A stretch of DNA of 35,577 nucleotides from an uncultured Bacilli bacterium (GTDB lineage Bacteria > Bacillota_I > Bacilli_A > RF39 > UBA660), in the NCBI GenBank assembly GCA_934085595.1, contig CAKOHK010000010.1, positions 1 to 35,577 on the forward strand. The letters are read 5' to 3'. The translations under genes were made by a program, and so were the position numbers. Under the pieces are notes generated by a model. It saw only the letters and a program-made list of their open reading frames with translations. It had not been told where the DNA came from and made no database searches. Of the stretch, positions 1-7,564 are shown piece by piece; within the stretch, counting starts at the first letter, position 1; each line of letters opens with the position of its first letter.

Positions 1-221
1 GGCTCTATGTCAATTGTATAAGTATTCTCATTATCTATTTTTATAGAATATAAAAGCTCTGAAATATACATTTCATTACTTCTATAACTTTCACTATTTA
101 TAGTAAACTTTGCATAACTTATTGCTAGTACTGGGCATAAACTTATCAACATTAAAACTATAAAAATGTTTTTCTTTATAAAATAAGATATATTATTCTT
201 CATATTATTTAGTTTACCCAT
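1..221 (-). CDS. Surface protein, N-terminal part (3' end outside window)
   Basis: An open frame runs from ATG at 221 down past position 1. The start is chosen because GGAAG lies 8 nt before it; an in-frame ATG at 203 has no such site. About 73 residues are visible: a lysine-rich N-terminus, one hydrophobic segment (about residues 17-34) ending in AISYAKF, then an extracellular part with SESYRSNEMYISELLYSIK. The hydrophobic stretch ending in SYA-K/Y-F resembles SipW-dependent (TasA/camelysin-like) signal peptides. The region is almost identical to the N-terminal part of the gene cut by the other end of the window (34072 onward), so the two are close paralogs. It has a poly-G spacer promoter. 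Function is unknown; a cell-surface role is inferred from the signal and the paralogs. Confidence 0.8.
   Translation of the reverse strand, partial: MGKLNNMKNNISYFIKKNIFIVLMLISLCPVLAISYAKFTINSESYRSNEMYISELLYSIKIDNENTYTIDIE
52..121. repeat. 70-nt direct repeat, copy 1
   Basis: Identical to 35507-35576. It encodes the residues around AKFTINSESYRSNEMYIS in the paralog at the window start. Similarity continues at lower identity on one side. Confidence 0.85.
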
Positions 222-245
222 AACATACACTTCCATTATATAAAA

Positions 246-276
246 ATTATAACAGGTACCCCCCCCCCCATGTCAA
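246..276 (-). promoter_or_regulatory. Sigma-A-like promoter with poly-G spacer (G11)
   Basis: Read on the minus strand: TTGACA (271-276), T, eleven G (plus-strand C at 259-269), TACCTGT, then TATAAT (246-251). The -10 also carries an extended TG (TGT-TATAAT). The spacer is 19 nt; with nine G it would be the optimal 17. The consensus boxes leave little doubt that this is a promoter. Phase variation by slippage of the G run is inferred from the layout, as known for Neisseria porA. Confidence 0.85.
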
Positions 277-280
277 GGGG

Positions 281-309
281 TTGAAATTGTTTTTCGTTTA
301 TGGTATCAT
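281..309 (+). promoter_or_regulatory. Promoter of a plus-strand small RNA
   Basis: TTGAAA (281-286), 17-nt spacer, TATCAT (304-309). It is divergent from the poly-G promoter, with only 4 bp between the two -35 boxes, so the two may compete for polymerase. It drives a short region that ends in a strong terminator near 430 and holds no convincing reading frame. Confidence 0.5.
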
Positions 310-315
310 GTATAC

Positions 316-436
316 ATGTGAAGGAAACTTCATACAATAAAAAAGGAACACTTAATATTCTCGTGTTGAGTGATACCAACAATTTATTTTGTTAGCCACC
401 TAATTCATTGCTGAGCTAGGTGGTTCTTTTTATATA
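316..436 (+). ncRNA. Candidate antisense/small RNA opposite the small-peptide gene
   Basis: A region of about 120 nt between a plausible promoter (281-309) and an intrinsic terminator. It contains a GAAG-GAAA-CTTC hairpin (about 321-332), an AACAC/GTGTT stem (about 348-367), and the terminator CCACCTA (397-403) / TAGGTGG (417-423) followed by TTCTTTTT. Its end reaches the 3' end of the minus-strand small-peptide gene (430-531). Convergent overlap of a structured RNA with a short hydrophobic peptide mRNA is the layout of type I toxin-antitoxin loci such as par/fst or txpA/ratA. The antitoxin role is inferred. Confidence 0.45.
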
Positions 437-531
437 AGGCTTATTAAGGCTATTGCCAAAATAAGAACCAGAATAACTAAGATTAATATAGTTACTACCA
501 AAACAGATATTGAAAAATCTTTTTTGTTCAT
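430..531 (-). CDS. Small hydrophobic peptide, type I toxin-like
   Basis: A 33-residue peptide starting MNKKDFSISVLVV and ending AIALISLI. After six polar residues almost the whole chain is one hydrophobic helix rich in V, I and L. The start is fixed by a perfect GGAAGGAGG about 10 nt upstream. A promoter lies at 604-632, giving a leader of about 65 nt. Short membrane peptides with strong ribosome sites, a structured leader and a convergent RNA are typical of Fst/TxpA-like type I toxins. No family match can be claimed from sequence alone; it could instead be a membrane regulatory peptide. That it is translated is likely, that it is a toxin is a hypothesis. Confidence 0.6.
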   Translation of the reverse strand: MNKKDFSISVLVVTILILVILVLILAIALISLI

Positions 532-603
532 AATATACCAGCCTCCTTCCTATCTTTTCTGATATGAATTTGGCACCACCCAACTATTAAGTATTCCTTA
601 AGC

Positions 604-632
604 ATTATATCAAACAAAAGTTCTGCGCGCAA
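604..632 (-). promoter_or_regulatory. Promoter of the small-peptide gene
   Basis: On the minus strand TTGCGC (627-632), 17-nt spacer, TATAAT (604-609). Transcription would begin near 597. The leader begins with AAGGAATACTTAATA, much like a stretch in the opposing plus-strand RNA. Confidence 0.5.
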
Positions 633-644
633 GCGAACAAATCA

Positions 645-674
645 AAAAAGTTCAATTATTTTTTTGAACTTTTA
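645..674 (-). terminator. Terminator of the 641-aa surface protein gene
   Basis: Stem AAAAGTTCAA / TTGAACTTTT with an 8-nt loop, starting about 30 nt past the stop and followed on the minus strand by a T-rich tail. Confidence 0.7.
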
Positions 675-703
675 GCTTGTCTTTTACTTAATAAATAATC
701 TGA

Positions 704-2629
704 TTAATTTTCTATAATGTATGGATCAGCAAGTGTTCCACTTCCGGTGCTAACTAAAGCTGCACTATTCAAGGAAACTACGGAACGCACGCCGCCATAG
801 CCATAAGAATGACCGCTACTGAAAAAGCTAAGGTAAGACAAAAAAGAAGAAAAAGACAGCCCGCCGGAAAAAAATGTGGGACTTAGGGTCCAGTACCAAT
901 ACCCTGAGTGCGTATATACTTGAAAGTTATAATTATAATATAGACTTCCTGCATATGCTAGTTCATCTGCTGTTATTAGTCCTACTGGAGCACTAAGTTT
1001 ATTATTTCCATAAGTGTTACTTGCTAATGTAAATAAATCATTAGATTCGTTAGTACATTTATAAGAAGGTTGTTTTAAAGTGCTTACTCTATATGCACTA
1101 TCAAATGTTGTTTCTTTAAATCCTATTCCTCCATCTTTAGTTTGCGTTGTAAGTCTATCATTACAATACCCAGCATTAGTACTTATCATACTTGATAGTG
1201 TACTTAATTTACTTGTATTTGTATACCAATTCTCATTATATGTTTTAATATTACTATCTCTTTCATTACTTGCTGCTTGCTTCTTACTTGTTGTAAAGTA
1301 TGAGTTAACTACTTTCATAGTTTTAATCTTATTAACATTTGCACTTGTCTTTTTCGTTGCTACTATCTGGAATAAGTAAGCACATGTTGTATTGCCTCCT
1401 CCATCACATAGATAATAACCGATAAAATCATCTGTATATGAACCATTTACAGTAGTCCCTAAAGTAAATTGTCCAGTTGATTTATTAAACGTATAAGTTT
1501 TAGACATCTTTAGAGTAGTTGAATTACTCTCACTCCATCCACTTCTATTACCACTTACACCTTCTTTATATTCTGCTGGAATACTTGCTTGCATATACCC
1601 TACATAAGTATTATCTCCATTTCTTCCTGATCTATATAACGAAGTACCTACATGAGCATTTGTACCTCTTGCATTAGTTGCATTTCCATTATATAGAAGC
1701 CTAACATCTCCATTATCATCTATTCTTATTATTTTCCAGTAATAATCTCCAAACTTAACATTGTTTTTAAGTTCATACCATGTAAATCCTTTAGCTTCAC
1801 ATGTATCTTTGCTTAAATCTAGGTTACATTTATATGTTGTTCCATCCCATGTTCCTCCTGCTGCAGTACACTTTGCACCTGTTGTATTTTCACTTAAATA
1901 ATCAGTGTATGCACAAAATGAACCTCCTCTAAAGTAATAGTTTTCACTATCTCCATATTTATCATCTCTATATAATCCTTGACCATTTGTTGGTGAACTT
2001 ATCTTTGTGAAGTCTATATCATTATCACTTGTTAAAGTATTATCACTTAATATTTTACATCTAAGTGAATTATTATTTGTACAATCTTTCTCCCATCCAG
2101 CATCATCACCTTGTATTCTTAAGACTCCACTAAAACTTTTACCTTGATTTTCATTTTGATTTTGGTTTGTATCCATAAAAGTAAGTTTTAAAGTATACTC
2201 ATGTCTGATTCCAGAAGCAATCTCTATATTACTTTTTAAATCTCTATTATATGCTGCTTCTCTTGTTAAGTTTGAACATGTTCCTGATTCTGTACTTCCT
2301 TTGTAACTTTTACATGTAAACTCAACCTGTAATTCATCACTACCTATATTATTATTAAACTGTTGCCAGTTTATTTTGTAATATCCAGTATCTCCTCCTG
2401 TGTTTTCTACGCTGAATGTTTTAGTAACAGAACTTCCAGGCATAGCCTCAATTAACTCTACATATTTTCCATCTGTAAAGTTTAACTTAAGTTCAGTAGT
2501 ACTTACACTTAAAGTTTCAGCTATATCATTACCTTGTATAGTACTACTAAAAAAAGCATAAGAAAGCCCTGATGTTAATACAAAAACACCAGCTAAAAAT
2601 AATCCATAAAACAACTTCTTATTTTTCAT
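704..2629 (-). CDS. Large secreted surface protein with hypervariable C-terminal segment
   Basis: 641 residues. Residues 1-27 are a signal or anchor segment (KK, then a hydrophobic run ending LSYAFF), followed by GNDIAETLSVSTTEL, the pattern of SipW-dependent TasA/camelysin-like proteins. Residues about 40-175 form a TasA-like beta domain. A long cysteine-containing middle follows, with a YYWKIIRIDDNGDVRLLY segment. The C-terminus reads W-Y-W-T-L-S-P, about 27 odd residues, GGVRS-VVSL, and ends SGTLADPYIIEN. Residues about 577-616 (782-901) consist almost only of F, S, Y, L, G and H and have unusual base composition. The leader has the family's AGAATAGAGGTAC ribosome-site block. The promoter has a poly-G spacer. 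The closing motif resembles lectin/FGE-like or DUF6273-like domains, which is a guess. Function is probably surface display or adhesion. Confidence 0.85.
   Translation of the reverse strand: MKNKKLFYGLFLAGVFVLTSGLSYAFFSSTIQGNDIAETLSVSTTELKLNFTDGKYVELIEAMPGSSVTKTFSVENTGGDTGYYKINWQQFNNNIGSDELQVEFTCKSYKGSTESGTCSNLTREAAYNRDLKSNIEIASGIRHEYTLKLTFMDTNQNQNENQGKSFSGVLRIQGDDAGWEKDCTNNNSLRCKILSDNTLTSDNDIDFTKISSPTNGQGLYRDDKYGDSENYYFRGGSFCAYTDYLSENTTGAKCTAAGGTWDGTTYKCNLDLSKDTCEAKGFTWYELKNNVKFGDYYWKIIRIDDNGDVRLLYNGNATNARGTNAHVGTSLYRSGRNGDNTYVGYMQASIPAEYKEGVSGNRSGWSESNSTTLKMSKTYTFNKSTGQFTLGTTVNGSYTDDFIGYYLCDGGGNTTCAYLFQIVATKKTSANVNKIKTMKVVNSYFTTSKKQAASNERDSNIKTYNENWYTNTSKLSTLSSMISTNAGYCNDRLTTQTKDGGIGFKETTFDSAYRVSTLKQPSYKCTNESNDLFTLASNTYGNNKLSAPVGLITADELAYAGSLYYNYNFQVYTHSGYWYWTLSPTFFSGGLSFSSFLSYLSFFSSGHSYGYGGVRSVVSLNSAALVSTGSGTLADPYIIEN
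782..901 (-). other. Candidate variable region in surface protein
   Basis: By hand count the 135 nt covering these codons have about 47% G+C and only about 11% A on the coding strand, including about 40 nt with no A, against a background that is AT-rich and A-rich. Codons such as GGC, GGG, CTG, GTG and CGT are rare elsewhere in the window. The encoded residues are nearly all F, S, Y, L, G and H between a fixed W-x-W-x-x-S-P and GGVR. Depletion of A is what A-to-N mutagenic retrohoming would leave. No template repeat or reverse transcriptase is in view. Confidence 0.45.
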
Positions 2630-2666
2630 ACAACGTACCTCTATTCTATAATTCTATCTAATAAAA

Positions 2667-2699
2667 ATTATAACAGGTACCCCCCCCCCCCCATGTCAA
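2667..2699 (-). promoter_or_regulatory. Sigma-A-like promoter with poly-G spacer (G13)
   Basis: TTGACA (2694-2699), T, thirteen G (plus-strand C at 2680-2692), TACCTGT, TATAAT (2667-2672). The spacer is 21 nt, four over the optimum, so this copy is probably weak or off. The flanks match the promoter at 246-276 almost base for base, and the start codon is about 38 nt downstream. Confidence 0.85.
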
Positions 2700-2707
2700 G
2701 GGGCAAA

Positions 2708-2729
2708 CAAAAAAGCGAACACTTTCGCT
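2708..2729 (-). terminator. Terminator of the rpmG-efp operon
   Basis: Stem AGCGAA / TTCGCT with a 4-nt loop, followed on the minus strand by TTTTTT. It lies just before the -35 box of the next promoter. Confidence 0.8.
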
Positions 2730-2744
2730 TGCTTGTAATATATC

Positions 2745-3302
2745 TTATCCTCTTCCTGCGTATTTGCCATCTTTAGTTGTTATTACTACACTCTCTCCTT
2801 CACTTATGAATAAAGGTGCTTTTAGAGTATAACCAGTTTCAATAGTTATATCTTTTTGAGCTCCGCTTGTAGTATTACCTTTAACAGCATCAGGTGCACT
2901 TATAACTTTATAAGTAATTTTTTCAGGTAGTGAAATACCAATAATTTCACCTTCATAATTCATTACTTCTACATTTAATCCTTCTTTTAGATACTTAATA
3001 TTATCTTCTAATTTTTCTTTTGGTATTGGAAGTTGATCATAAGTATTATTATCCATAAATATATAATTATTTCCATCATTATATAAATAAGACATTTGAC
3101 TCTTTCTTATTTCAGCTTTTTCTAATTTAATACCAGCATTAAATGTAATTTCTTGTGTTGAATCAGTTCTTAAATTATATAGTTTTGTTTTAACAAAAGC
3201 ACTACCTTTTCCAGGTTTAACATGTTGGAATTCAACTACTTGATATATATTACCTTCATATTTAATAGTCATTCCATTTTTAATATCATTTACATTAAAC
3301 AT
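2745..3302 (-). CDS. efp: Translation elongation factor P
   Basis: 185 residues, the usual length. The three beta-barrel EF-P layout is clear: N-terminal KOW-like domain with the loop HVKPGKGSAF (residues 27-36), a central domain, and a C-terminal domain. Lys32 is the modified position in this loop in bacteria. EF-P enters the ribosomal E site and rescues polyproline stalls. It begins 9 nt after rpmG ends and shares its transcript, and a strong hairpin terminator follows. Nothing unusual is seen. Confidence 0.97.
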   Translation of the reverse strand: MFNVNDIKNGMTIKYEGNIYQVVEFQHVKPGKGSAFVKTKLYNLRTDSTQEITFNAGIKLEKAEIRKSQMSYLYNDGNNYIFMDNNTYDQLPIPKEKLEDNIKYLKEGLNVEVMNYEGEIIGISLPEKITYKVISAPDAVKGNTTSGAQKDITIETGYTLKAPLFISEGESVVITTKDGKYAGRG

Positions 3303-3311
3303 ATATAATCA

Positions 3312-3479
3312 CTAAGCCTTTCTTTCTTTATGTAATGTTGTTTTGTTACATCTTGTACAATGTTTTTTAACTTCAAGTTTACCTTCTGTATTCATTTTAT
3401 TTCTACTAGTTAAGTAGTTAATATTTTTACATACAGTACATTGTAATGCAACGCCTTCTCTATTTTCTTTTTTAGCCAT
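3312..3479 (-). CDS. rpmG: Ribosomal protein L33
   Basis: 55 residues from MAKKENREG. An upstream in-frame ATG at 3539 gives a 20-residue extension, but AAGGAGGG sits about 7 nt before the ATG at 3479 and the family begins there. Two CxxC pairs (CTVC and CTRC) form a zinc ribbon, so this is the zinc-binding type. It is a 50S subunit protein in an operon with efp. Confidence 0.95.
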   Translation of the reverse strand: MAKKENREGVALQCTVCKNINYLTSRNKMNTEGKLEVKKHCTRCNKTTLHKERKA

Positions 3480-3549
3480 TAGAGTTCCCTCCTTTTTTAA
3501 TACAATTGAAATTATACCAAATAAATATTCATTTGACAAGAGTTTTATT

Positions 3550-4314
3550 TTATTTTAGAAGTAGCGCTCTATTTTTATCTTCATATCTATCAATTATTTC
3601 TTTACTTTCAATAAATAAGCCCATAAAATCATTTATTTCTATACTATAAGTTCCTTCTTTTTCTAATGCTTCTAGTACTTTTATACCATGTTCTTTATAT
3701 GCATTATATATTTTTTCTATTATATTATTTTTACATATATGATTTCTACAATATAATGCATATTTATATGAAGAGTTTCTATATATATTTTTATAGTGTT
3801 TATTTATTTGCTCTTCTGTTAGAATAGGACCTAATAATATAACAAACATATAATTTATATGTGAAGAAGATGACTCATATATTATATCTGAAATATCATT
3901 TATATTTTTATTACTTATTTTTATATTATGCTTTATAGCGTATTCTAGTTTTCTTAGTAGTTCTGGAAGTAATCTTGTTTTCATTTCATTATCTGACTTT
4001 TTTATGTATTCTTTTACATATGTTATATATTTTTGTAAATCATTATTATATTCTTTAGAAGATATTTTTGTTTTATAAGTTTCTAGATATTTATATAAAT
4101 CTATTATATCTTTACTTCTTGCTTCTTTATTTACAATATTTAATAGTTCATCTATATTATCTATACCTATTTCTTTAATATAATTAACTATTAGTTCAGT
4201 ACTACCTGATTCTTTTATTATGTCATCAAATACAATTCTTGCATTATTTAAACCATATAAGTTTTTAAATGCTGTAAACTTACTTATTACTTCATATATA
4301 TCATCTATATACAT
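3550..4314 (-). CDS. Unknown helical protein
   Basis: 254 residues with AAGGAGG before the start. It has no signal peptide or clear membrane segment and looks mostly helical, rich in I, N, K, Y and E. No motif is recognised. It lies upstream of rpmG-efp on the same strand with a 70-nt gap and has its own promoter (TTTACA, 17 nt, TATAAT at 4356-4384). Probably cytoplasmic; function unknown. Confidence 0.8.
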   Translation of the reverse strand: MYIDDIYEVISKFTAFKNLYGLNNARIVFDDIIKESGSTELIVNYIKEIGIDNIDELLNIVNKEARSKDIIDLYKYLETYKTKISSKEYNNDLQKYITYVKEYIKKSDNEMKTRLLPELLRKLEYAIKHNIKISNKNINDISDIIYESSSSHINYMFVILLGPILTEEQINKHYKNIYRNSSYKYALYCRNHICKNNIIEKIYNAYKEHGIKVLEALEKEGTYSIEINDFMGLFIESKEIIDRYEDKNRALLLK

Positions 4315-4355
4315 TTTTCCTCCTTATTTAAATATATTTAGTTTACTTTAATTTT

Positions 4356-4400
4356 ATTATAAGATAAGTAATTGCGTATGTAAATAAATAATGTTAAAAT
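4356..4400. promoter_or_regulatory. Overlapping divergent promoters
   Basis: Minus strand: TTTACA (4379-4384), 17 nt, TATAAT (4356-4361), for the 254-aa gene. Plus strand: TTGCGT (4372-4377), 17 nt, TAAAAT (4395-4400), for the SDR-ynbB pair. The spacers interlock, so polymerase probably cannot occupy both at once. Confidence 0.65.
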
Positions 4401-4416
4401 ACATTAGAGGTGTTTT

Positions 4417-5151
4417 ATGAATAAAGTTGTATTAGTTAGTGGTTCTAGTATTAATCTTGGGAAATGTATTATATTAAAGTATGTAGAGAAAGGATTTTCA
4501 TGTGTTATTACTTATTTAAATCATGAAAAGGAAGCACTTGAATTAAGAAATGAAATTATTAATAAATATCATATTAAAGCTTTATGTGTTAAGTGTGATA
4601 TTACTAAAGATGAAGATATTGATAAATTATATAATGAAGTTATAAATGAGTTTGGAAAAATAGATGTTCTTATTAATAATGCTGGGGTGGATATTCCTAG
4701 TGAGTTTGATAGTAAAAATAGAAGAGATTATTTAAAGGTTCTTGATACTAATCTTGTTTCTACATTTATGATGAGTAAGAAGTTTGGTAATTTAATGTTT
4801 GAAAATAAAAGTGGATGTATTATAAATATATCTTCTAATAATGCGATTAATTCATATGATGAGTGGTCTCTTGAGTATGATAGTTCTAAGGCTGGAGTTA
4901 ATAATTTAACACATAATCTTGCTAATCATTATGCTCCTTATGTAAGAGTTAATAGTGTGGCACCTGGTTGGATTTTAACTAACGTTACTTCTAATATGAA
5001 TCCTAATTATATAGATGAAGAAAAGAAGAAAATATTACTTAATAGATTTGCTAATATGGAAGAGATTGCTGAATTAGTTTATTTTATTAGTGAAAAAGGT
5101 ACTTATATTAATGATAGTATTATTAGAATAGATGGAGGTAAAAAATGCTAA
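4417..5151 (+). CDS. Short-chain dehydrogenase/reductase
   Basis: 244 residues, the typical SDR length. Visible parts: nucleotide-binding loop VSGSSINLGK (residues 7-16, a variant of the TGxxxGxG loop), NNAG (87-90), catalytic Asn in TNLVS, Ser in NISSNN (about 138-142), and Y154-x-x-x-K158 (YDSSK), then APGW. Closest in layout to FabG-type 3-oxoacyl-ACP reductases, but the substrate is not readable. RBS AGAGGTG. Its last codons overlap the start of ynbB by 7 nt, so the two are probably translationally coupled. Confidence 0.9.
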   Translation: MNKVVLVSGSSINLGKCIILKYVEKGFSCVITYLNHEKEALELRNEIINKYHIKALCVKCDITKDEDIDKLYNEVINEFGKIDVLINNAGVDIPSEFDSKNRRDYLKVLDTNLVSTFMMSKKFGNLMFENKSGCIINISSNNAINSYDEWSLEYDSSKAGVNNLTHNLANHYAPYVRVNSVAPGWILTNVTSNMNPNYIDEEKKKILLNRFANMEEIAELVYFISEKGTYINDSIIRIDGGKKC

Positions 5152-6371
5152 ATATAAATAATAAATATATTGATTTATGTAATGAGTGTGAAGTAGAACT
5201 TAAAGATAGATTTAAAGAGATAGATGATTTATGTTTTTTTAATAGTAAGAAAGTTCTTATGGCTTTTCATGAATACAATGTTTCTAGTAGTGATTTTAAT
5301 GTTTCTAGTGGATATGGTTTTGGTGATTATGGTAGAGATAAAATAGAAAAAATATTTGCATATATATTTGATAGTGAAGATGCTCTTGTTAGAAGTCAAA
5401 TAATTAGTGGTACTCATGCGATTAGTACTGGATTGTTTGGTATATTAAGGCCTTTTGATGTTATGCTTTCAATAAGTGGAAAGCCATATGATACTTTACA
5501 TGAAGTTATTGGTATAAAAGATAATAATAGTTCTCTTAAGAGTTTCAATATAGAATATAAAGAGATTGATTTAATTAATAATGATTTTGATTATGATAAG
5601 ATAAGTAAAAGTCTTGATAATATACGTATGGTTTATATTCAAAGGTCTAGAGGTTACTCTCTTAGGGAAAGTATTGATATTGAAAAAATAGAAAAAGTTA
5701 TTAATCTTGTTAAGAGTATTAATAAAGATATTATTATTTTTGTAGATAATTGTTATTGTGAGTTTACTGAAAGTAAGTTTCCTACTAGTATTGGGGCTGA
5801 TATTATGGCTGGGTCTCTTATTAAGAATCTTGGAGGTGGTATTGCTAGTAATGGTGGTTATCTTGCTGGAAGAAGTGATTTAATTAATTTATGTGCTGAG
5901 AGATTAAATGTTGCTGGTGAAGGACGTGAAATTGGACCTACAAGTAGTAATAAAATGTTTTTGATGGGGTTATATCATGCTCCTTATGCTGTTGCTTCTT
6001 CACTTAAAAGTGCTTATTTATCTAGTCTTATGTTTGAAAAACTTGGGTATAAAGTTAGTCCTAAGTCAAATGAGAATAGATGTGATATAGTTAATTCAAT
6101 ATATTTTCATAACGAAGAAGAAATGATTTCTTTTGTAAAAGGTATACAAGCTGGTGGCGCTATTAATGCTCATGTTACCCCTACTCCTTCTGATATGCCT
6201 GGATATAGTAATCAAATAATTATGGCAAGTCCATCATTTACAGATGGTTCAAGTATAGAAATATCATGTGATGCGCCTCTTAGAGAACCTTATGTATTAT
6301 TTTTACAAGGTGGTCTTACATATGATTATGCTAAAATCGCTATATTAAATGGAATTAGTAATTTAAAATAA
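5145..6371 (+). CDS. ynbB: YnbB-type PLP-dependent lyase (methionine gamma-lyase-like family)
   Basis: 408 residues, matching the Met_gamma_lyase / 'aluminium resistance' family of fold type I PLP enzymes. Supporting segments: YGFGDYGRDKIE, RSQIISGTHAIS (about 83-94), VYIQRSRGYS, FVDNCYCEF, the likely PLP lysine K227 in GSLIKNLGGGIA, and GEGREIGPTS. Members are thought to act on sulfur amino acids, but the reaction is not established. It overlaps the SDR gene by 7 nt (GGAGG inside that gene serves as ribosome site) and is followed by a terminator. Confidence 0.9.
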   Translation: MLNINNKYIDLCNECEVELKDRFKEIDDLCFFNSKKVLMAFHEYNVSSSDFNVSSGYGFGDYGRDKIEKIFAYIFDSEDALVRSQIISGTHAISTGLFGILRPFDVMLSISGKPYDTLHEVIGIKDNNSSLKSFNIEYKEIDLINNDFDYDKISKSLDNIRMVYIQRSRGYSLRESIDIEKIEKVINLVKSINKDIIIFVDNCYCEFTESKFPTSIGADIMAGSLIKNLGGGIASNGGYLAGRSDLINLCAERLNVAGEGREIGPTSSNKMFLMGLYHAPYAVASSLKSAYLSSLMFEKLGYKVSPKSNENRCDIVNSIYFHNEEEMISFVKGIQAGGAINAHVTPTPSDMPGYSNQIIMASPSFTDGSSIEISCDAPLREPYVLFLQGGLTYDYAKIAILNGISNLK

Positions 6372-6396
6372 GAAGTATATAATTACTTCTTTTTTC
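6371..6396 (+). terminator. Terminator after ynbB
   Basis: Stem AGAAGTA / TACTTCT followed by TTTTTT on the plus strand, right after the stop codon. Confidence 0.85.
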
Positions 6397-6418
6397 ATAT
6401 TCTATAACTAGGAGGAAT

Positions 6419-6670
6419 ATGAAAGAAGAGTTAATTAAAAGTTATATAAATAAACTTAAAAAAGAAGATATTAAAAATTATTTAATGAAAGAATATACTG
6501 TAGCTAGTGATGAAGAAATAGATTTACTATATAATTTAATTAAGAAGAATGCTGATAATATTAAAAATGTTGATTTAGATTTTATATCTAAGTATGAAAG
6601 GTATTTTAATAAAGATTTATATTTTAAGATAATTGAAAAATATAATAAATATAAAAGTTTACTTGAATGA
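6419..6670 (+). CDS. Small helical protein, possibly DUF2624/YqfT-like
   Basis: 83 residues, all-helical and charged, with AGGAGG 5 nt before the ATG. In Bacillus a small protein of this size and layout (YqfT, DUF2624) lies next to the endonuclease IV gene, as here, and the pattern of short helices ending in a K-L-L tail fits loosely. The gene converges on nfo with a 12-nt overlap of the two 3' ends. Function unknown; the assignment is weak. Confidence 0.7.
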   Translation: MKEELIKSYINKLKKEDIKNYLMKEYTVASDEEIDLLYNLIKKNADNIKNVDLDFISKYERYFNKDLYFKIIEKYNKYKSLLE

Positions 6671-7537
6671 AGTAAACTTTTTGTTTCTTATTATTTCTAT
6701 TTCATATTTATATGGTGCTTCTTCATTTGTTTCGTTTCTGTTTAAGTATGGTGTTTCTAGTATAAATGGGATGTCTTTTAATCTTTCATCATAGACAATA
6801 CTAAGCAATATATCTAGGCCTATTGTTCCATATCCTATGTTTTCATGTCTATCTTTGTGTGAGTATACTGGGTTCATACTGTCGTTTAAGTGTACACATT
6901 TTATTTTATTTATTCCTATTTTACTATCAAACTCTTTCATGAAAGTATCAAAGTTTTTAAGATTTATTCCGGCATCATTCATATGACATGTGTCTAAACA
7001 TACATATATTCTATCTTTTTCTTCTATTAAATCTATTATTGATTTTAATTCGTCTATGGTAGAACCTACTTCATTACCTTTTCCTGACATGTATTCTAGT
7101 AAGATATTTACATCTTTTACATTTTTATATACTGCATTTATTCCATAAGCTATATTTTTTATTGCTTCTTCTTTAGTACATGATGTTGCGCTTCCTGGGT
7201 GAAGTACTATTTTGTCAAAGCCAAGTTGTTTTACTCTTTCTAGTTCATTTGTTAGGAAGTTTATATAAAACTCATATTTACTTTTATCTGATGTATTTGC
7301 TAGATTTATTATATATGGACAGTGTACTATTACATTATTTGGATTTATATTACTTTCTAACATTAGTTTAAATCCTTCATATGTTGAATAATCATCTATT
7401 TCACTTCTAATAGTACTACTTGCAGGTCCAGTATAGAACATAAATGTATTTGCTTTATAACTTAGTGCTTCTTTTACACTTCCTAGTAATCCATCTTTTT
7501 TAGTATATTTTACGTTTGCTCCGATTATTAAACTCAT
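6659..7537 (-). CDS. nfo: Endonuclease IV (AP endonuclease)
   Basis: About 292 residues from MSLIIGANV; the open frame has an ATG four codons earlier, but GGTGAT is placed correctly for the ATG at 7537. It is a TIM-barrel xylose-isomerase-like fold with three-zinc ligands visible: HCPY, VLHPGS, the Glu in LLEYMSGKG, CLDTCHMNDAG, VHLNDS, HKDRHENIGYG and the Glu in LETPY. It cleaves DNA 5' to abasic sites in base excision repair. It lies downstream of the prepilin gene but behind a terminator. Confidence 0.96.
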   Translation of the reverse strand: MSLIIGANVKYTKKDGLLGSVKEALSYKANTFMFYTGPASSTIRSEIDDYSTYEGFKLMLESNINPNNVIVHCPYIINLANTSDKSKYEFYINFLTNELERVKQLGFDKIVLHPGSATSCTKEEAIKNIAYGINAVYKNVKDVNILLEYMSGKGNEVGSTIDELKSIIDLIEEKDRIYVCLDTCHMNDAGINLKNFDTFMKEFDSKIGINKIKCVHLNDSMNPVYSHKDRHENIGYGTIGLDILLSIVYDERLKDIPFILETPYLNRNETNEEAPYKYEIEIIRNKKFTSFK

Positions 7538-7564
7538 TTTTATCACCATAAATATAATATCAAA

